Source: Cranoglanis bouderius (taxonomy: Eukaryota > Chordata > Actinopteri > Siluriformes > Cranoglanididae). From it: 64,000 nt of DNA. The position numbers and the translations under genes were made by a program. This document shows positions 62,955 to 64,000 of the stretch, piece by piece. The stretch is from contig CM042560.1 of assembly GCA_023630585.1 (NCBI GenBank), positions 3,548,501-3,612,500 of the forward strand, written 5' to 3'. Position 1 is the stretch's first letter. The number at the start of each line of letters is the position of its first letter. The notes under the pieces are model-generated. The model made no database searches, had not been told where the DNA came from, and saw only the letters and a list, made by a program, of their open reading frames with translations.

Positions 62955-63561
62955 TTTAAATACTTCTGCTAGTTCGTGCTTCAGTTCATTCGCCATAATT
63001 TCAGCAAAAAGGGTGGAGTATTTTAAAGTTTTTATTACAATTGCAATTAACATTACAGGAAGCAGAGGTCTCTAAAAAAAAATTACAAACCGCTGCAGAT
63101 ATACTGAGAGAACATATCTGATGAGTCTGAAATATCAGTATTGTAAATCGATGTAATTATCAATGCAGTGCACCTGACTACTTTTTCTTTGTCTCAGGCT
63201 TTTGTTTAAAATTTGATGGCCCTAAATTGAGCTCCACCCCAACAGGAACAGCACTGCTCAACTCTTTCGTGAGACATAAGTAGTTTCTACAGAGGGAGCG
63301 CGTCCGGTTGGAGCAGGAGTGCAAATCTGGTTTAATACGTTGGCAGGAGAAATAACAGGAGACTAAAAATACACAGAACCGATGAAATAGTGACACTAAT
63401 TGAAGAAAGTACACCTAAGTATAAGCTGATGATGTCATTACCTCAATGGCGAGCTGGAACTGCTCGTGCTCTCTCTGCAGCTGCTCTGCTTCGGACAGAG
63501 ACCCGGCGTTCACCGTACTCGCCGTGAGCATGGACTCGCCATTACGGATCCAGCCGAGAAC
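22944..63561 (-). CDS. kalrn: Kalirin, Rho guanine-nucleotide exchange factor, 33 exons, 5'-partial
   Basis: Kalirin is a multidomain RhoGEF of neurons and endocrine cells that shapes spines, axons and secretory granules. DH1 acts on Rac1/RhoG and DH2 on RhoA. I traced 33 minus-strand exons with GT/AG borders whose phases join without a break: 4245 nt, 1414 residues and a stop. Order in this fragment: spectrin repeats (1 to about 335), DH1 (about 375-555), PH1 (556-690), SH3-1 (about 744-805), basic linker with LKKWLTSPVRRL, DH2 (about 982-1155), PH2 (1165-1290), Ser-rich linker, SH3-2 (about 1354-1414). Kalirin rather than its paralogue Trio is shown by RPGWCLVRTTERSPP, SDYLIKPIQRITKYQ, SELLRKGSSTPGY and NQQNMCLVY. 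The Sec14 domain and earlier spectrin repeats lie beyond the right edge. No Ig, FN3 or kinase exon is found before cyp27a, so a Kalirin-9-like form is encoded. Confidence 0.95.
23500..23770. repeat. Long (TA)n with TG interruptions, then (ATT)n
   Basis: A 160-bp TA tract with scattered TGTA/ACAC units at both ends (to 23663), followed by about 15 ATT units (23725-23769). It lies in the last kalrn intron, about 340 bp from the SH3-2 exon. Confidence 0.9.
24046..24078. repeat. (GA)n microsatellite
   Basis: About 15 GA units in a kalrn intron. Confidence 0.85.
25376..31041 (-). CDS. kalrn: kalrn DH2-PH2 (RhoA GEF) exons
   Basis: Exons 30975-31041, 30671-30774, 29677-29746, 28378-28464, 28194-28286, 28062-28112, 27117-27194, 26030-26215 and 25376-25547. 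DH2 shows EMVQTEKDYVKDLG, DKIVFGNIHQIYDWH, SISDYLIKPIQRITKYQ and LVPKRCNDMMNLGRLQG. PH2 shows KERRVFLFEQIVIFSELL, DGDPCKFVLA and the helix EWVRSIRELLDIQ. All junctions hold phase. In mammals this module acts on RhoA. Confidence 0.95.
25600..25965. mobile_element. Foldback-family copy in kalrn intron
   Basis: It begins at the shared end TCTGATTGGTCAGAAGGTGT, with TTTCTATAACAGCGGCTCG, and contains AAGGAGTCTCCAGTGTCAGC. It is truncated relative to the cyp27a intron copy. Confidence 0.65.
26323..26947. mobile_element. Terminal-inverted-repeat element, PIF/Harbinger-like
   Basis: The left end GGGCGTTTTCACACTT (26326) mirrors the right end AGTGTGAAAACACCC (26929-26943). The flanks are TTA on the left and TAA one base beyond the right end, which fits the TWA duplication of PIF/Harbinger elements. 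No transposase frame is present. Confidence 0.6.
27485..27990. mobile_element. Foldback-family copy in kalrn intron
   Basis: Shared end TTCTGATTGGTGTTGATTAA, then CTATAACAGCAGCCCTGAC and GAAGGAGTCTCCAGTGTCAG. It lies between the PH2 and DH2 exons of kalrn. Confidence 0.65.
28500..29160. repeat. Hairpin repeat with flanking ATAGT-type satellite and a C26 run
   Basis: CATAGCATAGCATAG/TATAGTATAG-type simple sequence leads into an inverted repeat: TTTGGTGAAAATCGGAGAAC (28878) against GTTCTCCGATTTTCACCAA (28963). A second arm copy follows, with ACTAAGTGCACTCCTGTATT, in which the next bases have become 26 consecutive C (29058-29083). Related copies are at 39147-39425 and 39890-40160. Confidence 0.65.
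29445..29486. repeat. (CA)n microsatellite
   Basis: CA units with a single TC interruption. Further CA tracts in this intron cluster are at 31078-31107 and 31346-31379. Confidence 0.85.
30810..30935. mobile_element. Foldback-family fragment in kalrn intron
   Basis: The segment GAATGGTCAGAAAGTGTTGA and CCATAACAGTAGCTCTGAC match one end of the recurring foldback family. Only this end is present. Confidence 0.55.
31408..33138 (-). CDS. kalrn: kalrn linker exons between SH3-1 and DH2
   Basis: Exons 32861-33138, 32162-32275 and 31408-31505. The first carries SSSPGPKRSG and NTLKKWLTSPVRRLS, a conserved kalirin/Trio motif, then a basic run. The second has the acidic EDEAEDEPHTPLPPPMEI. The third ends KNKALRGR, entering DH2. 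The donor of the first exon (GTGATT) and of the second (GTTCAG) are weak. For the third exon the acceptor at 31506-31507 is chosen because a second AG seven bases inside it would break the frame. Confidence 0.88.
31681..31929 (-). other. Unexplained open frame of 82 codons in kalrn intron
   Basis: The minus-strand frame is not low-complexity: it has a plausible residue mix, including SLKDVLPFLDLQKAVYDTRD. It begins near a segment TACAGTGCAACAGTTTGCAC that resembles a mobile-element end. I do not recognise a family. It lies between two kalrn exons that already join in frame without it. Confidence 0.2.
32395..32660. mobile_element. Foldback-family copy in kalrn intron
   Basis: Palindromic: AAGAAAATAATCAACGTGCG, a short loop, then AAGTTGATTATTTTCCAATA. 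It is followed by the shared CTCTTATACCACAGCAATTT. One arm only of the larger element is present. Confidence 0.65.
34540..34925. mobile_element. Palindromic MITE-like element
   Basis: CCATGGCTTGAACTTGTGTG followed by CAAGGTTTCATATTCAAG (from 34563) is mirrored by TGAATTTGAAACCTTGTACA and CAAATTGAAGCCATAG (to 34892). The arms are about 90 bp, with a diverged loop between them. There is no coding capacity. Confidence 0.65.
35074..35360. repeat. (TA)n tract followed by long (CA)n tract
   Basis: TA repeats at 35074-35149 and CA repeats at 35296-35360 are separated by about 145 bp of unique sequence. Confidence 0.9.
35860..36250. repeat. A/G runs, then TATA and (GA)n low complexity
   Basis: An A-run followed by 13 G at 35871-35883, then TA-rich DNA and a GA tract at 36202-36248. 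Confidence 0.85.
36683..37430. repeat. Microsatellite cluster: (CA)n, (GA)n, (GT)n, (CA)n
   Basis: CA at 36690-36723, GA at 37012-37085, GT at 37205-37250 and CA at 37379-37426 lie within 750 bp of the 7.8-kb kalrn intron. Confidence 0.9.
39147..39425. mobile_element. Hairpin repeat, second copy
   Basis: Arms GGAGCACAACAGAGTGAAAA (39161) and CTATCATGCTCCACAG (39394-39409) are inverted relatives. The copy is preceded by CATACCATACCATAC-type satellite and lies in the 7.8-kb kalrn intron. Confidence 0.65.
39535..40350. repeat. TACTATAC-type degenerate satellite (interrupted)
   Basis: Imperfect ACTATACT/ACTACACT units make up most of 39535-39895 and 40175-40350. They are interrupted by the third hairpin-repeat copy. 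Confidence 0.7.
39890..40160. mobile_element. Hairpin repeat, third copy
   Basis: Arms GGAGCACAATAGAATGAAAA (39901) and CATTCTATCATGCTCCAGAG (40116-40135). ACTATACT-type satellite flanks both sides (39540-39895 and 40170-40350). Confidence 0.7.
40365..40505. repeat. (GAA)n tract and poly-G run
   Basis: About 12 GAA units (40365-40402), then a run of 13 G at about 40493-40505. Confidence 0.85.
40935..41181 (-). CDS. kalrn: kalrn SH3-1 exon
   Basis: This single 247-nt exon begins LSGGCEHTVVLQDF and contains the SH3 signature ELSVHSGQTVEVLER, the WCLV strand and EGLVPSSTL. It ends in phase 1 at CFLPSGK. It lies between a 9.4-kb and a 7.8-kb intron, the longest in the window. In the family this SH3 binds proline-rich partners and can contact the first GEF module. 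Confidence 0.95.
43576..44352 (+). pseudogene. Tc1-like transposon, 5' half with N-terminal transposase, broken by (GT)n
   Basis: The end-like sequence CCCTCCACTAATATTGGCAC (43583) is followed by about 340 bp of leader. An ATG at 43952 then opens a Tc1 transposase N-terminus with paired-type helix-turn-helix DNA-binding domains (DVRQKVVELHKMGSGYKKIA; GRVSILSQRTVKRMV). After about 130 residues a (GT)n tract replaces the DDE catalytic part, and no right terminal repeat follows. The element is therefore non-functional. It lies on the strand opposite to kalrn, in the 9.4-kb intron. Confidence 0.9.
44353..44396. repeat. (GT)n microsatellite ending the Tc1 relic
   Basis: About 21 GT units directly abut the transposase frame at the point where its homology is lost. 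Confidence 0.9.
45160..45615. repeat. Dispersed SINE-like repeat
   Basis: TTCCGCATACACAAGCTCAC and GATTGGTTAGTGTCAGTGTG resemble the block at 58590-58700. The second half has GGGAGGTGGGAGGAAGC, GAGGAAACCCACGTGGAGAG and the tail ACGGCAACGCTACCCGCTGC. The family name is not established. Confidence 0.55.
46213..46278 (-). promoter_or_regulatory. Candidate alternative first exon of kalrn
   Basis: On the minus strand an ATG at 46278, with a second in-frame ATG at 46257, opens a short frame ending ARP. It runs into a strong donor (CCT followed by GTGAGTAA) in phase 0, the phase needed to join the SH3-1 exon. The downstream start gives MPKWRSFTQPKGARP. A CCAAT motif (GCCAATCAGAG) lies upstream. It cannot be an internal cassette after the DSDK exon, because the acceptor-like TTTTAG just upstream leads to an immediate in-frame TAG. 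This is inference only. Confidence 0.3.
46484..46702. repeat. (GA)n, then (CT)n and (CA)n tracts
   Basis: GA at 46484-46540, CT at about 46640-46676 and CA at 46677-46701, just upstream (on the minus strand) of the candidate alternative kalrn first exon. Confidence 0.85.
48025..48215. repeat. 30-bp minisatellite, about six units
   Basis: Units of the form GGTGATCAGGGATTGGTTGT plus a 10-bp GGGAACAAT-type end recur about every 30 bases with drift. Because 30 is divisible by three, the minus strand stays open as a ten-residue peptide repeat. It is not a gene. Confidence 0.8.
49395..49735 (+). repeat. Dispersed fish repeat, copy 1
   Basis: Starts CATCCGTCCATTCATTTTCC, includes GTCTTTGGACTGGGGGAGGG and GGAGAACATACAAGCTCCGT, and ends CTAACCACTAAGCCACCACG. 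A second copy is at 51450-51795. It looks like a SINE or the 3' end of a LINE. Confidence 0.75.
50575..52456 (-). CDS. kalrn: kalrn PH1 and following linker exons
   Basis: Exons 52266-52456, 51217-51318, 50974-51116 and 50575-50677. The PH domain runs from FDENLAVQGELILQD through KGRDRHLFLFE and the C-terminal helix EWIRNIREVIQER. The linker that follows (QPDTISIASRTSQNT) ends in phase 0 at DSDK. In mammals the Kalirin-7 isoform branches off at this point to a PDZ-ligand exon. No such exon was recognised in the 9.4-kb intron that follows. Confidence 0.92.
51450..51795 (+). repeat. Dispersed fish repeat, copy 2
   Basis: Starts CATCCATCCACTGATTTTCT, includes GTCTTTGGACTGGGGGAGGA and GGAGAACACGCAAGCTCCGT, and ends GGCCACTAAGCCACCATG. 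It has the same order and strand as copy 1 but keeps an extra block (GGAACAAGGCGGGG). Confidence 0.75.
51800..52225. mobile_element. Foldback-family copy in kalrn intron
   Basis: Contains CCATTTATAGTTACATGTAA, CTCCTTCACCAGCCTCTCTT, GATACTGGAGACTCCCTCC and the end CCGACCAATGAGAATCAAGA. The part between PH1 exons is otherwise plain intron. Confidence 0.65.
52691..56123 (-). CDS. kalrn: kalrn DH1 (Rac/RhoG GEF) exons
   Basis: Exons 55999-56123, 55724-55790, 55062-55171, 54887-54956, 53984-54073, 52906-52998 and 52691-52802. The lysine-rich start (EEKKKSARKKE) leads into the Dbl-homology domain: MAELLQTERAYVRDLQ (helix 1, CR1), FGNIQEIYDFH, PEDVGHCFVTW, and the CR3 helix SSYLIKPVQRITKYQLLLK that contacts Rho GTPases. 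It ends LSVPKRANDAMHVSMLEG. Every signature helix is intact, so GEF activity is expected. Confidence 0.94.
53090..53265 (+). repeat. Dispersed SINE-like repeat, truncated
   Basis: Contains GGGCCTTGCTCAAGGGCCCA and CAGAGCCTTAACTATTAG, related to the cyp27a intron 6 repeat at 16256-16485. Confidence 0.6.
54250..54845. mobile_element. Foldback-family copy, near full length, in kalrn intron
   Basis: Runs from TTTTCCAATAATAGGTATTA through TACCACAGCGATTTGCCAAT, TGACACTGGAGACTCCTTCC and AATTCACCATATTGATTAG to GAATCAACACCTTTTGAATC and CAATCAGAATTGAGAAC. This shows the order of parts that other copies hold in fragments. Confidence 0.7.
55235..55625. mobile_element. Foldback-family copy in kalrn intron
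   Basis: Contains GGAATAAAACACTTCAGGGG, TTAGAGGAAAATAATCAGCA, CTCTTATACCACAGCAATTT, CCATCACCAGCCTCTTTC and CCAATCAGAATCGAGAATTC. The central CACTGGAGACTCC block is missing. Confidence 0.65.
56505..56640. repeat. 50-bp tandem repeat rich in TTGGGCCAATGTT
   Basis: ACATTGGGCCAATGTTTGC, GTGAAAAGTG and CAACATTGG recur with a period near 50 bp for about two and a half units. Each unit has a palindromic core, AACATTGGGCCAATGTT. It lies in the intron beside the last spectrin-repeat exon. Confidence 0.65.
56776..63561 (-). CDS. kalrn: kalrn spectrin-repeat exons
   Basis: Seven exons: 63442-63561, 60614-60805, 60249-60398, 58190-58304, 57898-58013, 57250-57372 and 56776-56958. They encode helical repeats with the family stretches EAEQLQREHEQFQ, KMEDRLKLVNASVAFYKTSE, KHLEQKEAFLKACTLARRN and RLDQCQQYVLFERHVKQ. 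In this family the spectrin repeats position the GEF domains and bind partners. Exon 58190-58304 ends in phase 1 at GTTAAAG and not at the nearby ACACAG-GTTAAA site; only the former keeps the frame with the next exon. Confidence 0.93.
57455..57600. mobile_element. Foldback-family fragment in kalrn intron
   Basis: GTGATGTAGCCCGACACAAA and CAAAGTTCATTATTTTCCTA with AACAACACACCCCAAGT match one palindromic end of the recurring family. Confidence 0.5.
58021..58077. repeat. (CA)n microsatellite beside a kalrn acceptor
   Basis: About 28 CA units begin 8 bp from the acceptor side of exon 57898-58013. They occupy the place of its polypyrimidine tract, which therefore reads as TG repeats on the minus strand. 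Confidence 0.85.
58460..58715. repeat. Dispersed repeat related to 45160-45360
   Basis: CACTTCCGCATACATGAGCA, CACAGATGCCTGTGATTGGC and TAGTGTCACTCCAAC match the first half of the repeat at 45160-45610. It also contains GGAGGGTGGCGTAAACACGT. Confidence 0.5.
59150..59721. mobile_element. Terminal-inverted-repeat element in kalrn intron
   Basis: The left end GAGGTGCGTTCACAC (59150) and right end GTGTGAACGTACCTC (59707-59721) are inverted with one mismatch. The interior is GC-rich, with CGGCGACACGAGCAACATGG and an internal mirror of AGCGACT-type words. It has no transposase. The superfamily is uncertain. Confidence 0.65.
62920..62952. repeat. (TTA)n microsatellite
   Basis: About 11 units in the longest 5' kalrn intron shown (60806-63441). 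That intron otherwise holds A/T-rich sequence with no gene seen. Confidence 0.85.
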
Positions 63562-63571
63562 CTGGACACAT

Positions 63572-63572
<1 letters not shown>

Positions 63573-63630
<58 letters not shown>
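63573..63630. repeat. (CA)n microsatellite beside a kalrn acceptor
   Basis: About 29 CA units starting about 12 bp from the acceptor of exon 63442-63561. Confidence 0.85.
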
Positions 63631-63632
<2 letters not shown>

Positions 63633-63674
63633 GTTTATACACATTTAGTAGTTCATCTGTGCCCAAGAGCTCAA

Positions 63675-64000
63675 TAAGTAAGGCATAGAACACCTCGAGA
63701 CATGCTATTATAGGAAAATAATCAATGAATCTGATGGAGCAGAGTTCATGTTAAACCCCAAAGTTGATTATTTATTTTAGAACAGTATGCCCCAAAGTGT
63801 TTTATTATACCACAGAAATTTGCCGCACCTAAGAACACATCATACTTTTTTAATTTAGTGTTATAGAATTAGTATTACTATATTAATACATATAGTATTA
63901 TTTCTTGTTATTATTTAAATTATAGCAGCTATAAATGGCAGTTCCCTCAACAGCCTCTCTTTTTCCTCTCTGTTAAAGTTAATAAGCCAAAAAAATTTAC
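63675..64000. mobile_element. Foldback-family copy cut by the window edge
   Basis: ATTATAGGAAAATAATCAAT is mirrored by AAGTTGATTATTTATTTTAG. It is followed by ATTATACCACAGAAATTTGC and TCAACAGCCTCTCTTTTTCC. It continues beyond the right edge. Confidence 0.65.

Noticed and set aside
22944..63561. Assignment of the RhoGEF gene to trio
   Set aside because: Residues that differ between the paralogues (RPGWCLVRTTERSPP in SH3-1, SDYLIKPIQRITKYQ in DH2, NQQNMCLVY in SH3-2) follow kalirin.

Overview
The window is teleost nuclear DNA. It has short exons with GT/AG introns, very dense (CA)n, (GA)n and (TA)n microsatellites, and fish-type repeats: Tc1/mariner and other terminal-inverted-repeat elements, a 5S-rRNA-derived SINE, and L2-like LINE relics. 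An otophysan such as a catfish would fit the repeat content, but the species is an inference. There is no prokaryotic feature, CRISPR array, or intact rRNA or tRNA gene.

Three protein-coding genes account for all the supported coding sequence. (1) Positions 1-2251, plus strand: the last six coding exons of map3k2 (MEKK2), covering the complete kinase domain, followed by a long 3' UTR to about 6.8 kb that carries an inserted TTAA-flanked element. (2) Positions 12326-19514, plus strand: a complete nine-exon mitochondrial P450 of family CYP27, closest to CYP27A (sterol 27-hydroxylase), 522 aa. A decayed but still open copy of its first exon lies 3.5 kb upstream at 8809-9060. (3) Positions 63561 down to 22944, minus strand: 33 consecutive exons of kalirin (kalrn), 1414 aa in one continuous frame. 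They run from the later spectrin repeats through DH1-PH1, SH3-1, DH2-PH2 and SH3-2 to a stop codon. The 5' part of kalrn lies beyond the right edge. cyp27a and kalrn are convergent, 3.4 kb apart.

Layout: 1-6.8 kb map3k2 and its 3' UTR; 6.8-12.3 kb intergenic DNA with L2 relics, decayed repeats and the duplicated cyp27 first exon; 12.3-19.5 kb cyp27a with transposons and a SINE3-like element in its introns; 19.5-22.9 kb repeat-rich intergenic DNA; 22.9-64 kb kalrn, whose introns hold nearly all the remaining repeats. One foldback family recurs at least eleven times (once in a cyp27a intron, once between genes, nine times in kalrn introns).

The three genes share no pathway. MAP3K2 feeds the MEK5-ERK5 and JNK cascades, CYP27A oxidises sterol side chains in mitochondria, and kalirin activates Rac/RhoG and RhoA. 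Points worth following up are the form of kalirin encoded here (it ends after the second SH3, with no Ig/FN3/kinase tail before the next gene), a possible alternative kalrn first exon inside the 9.4-kb intron, the cyp27 exon-1 duplicate, and several hairpin-forming repeat families.
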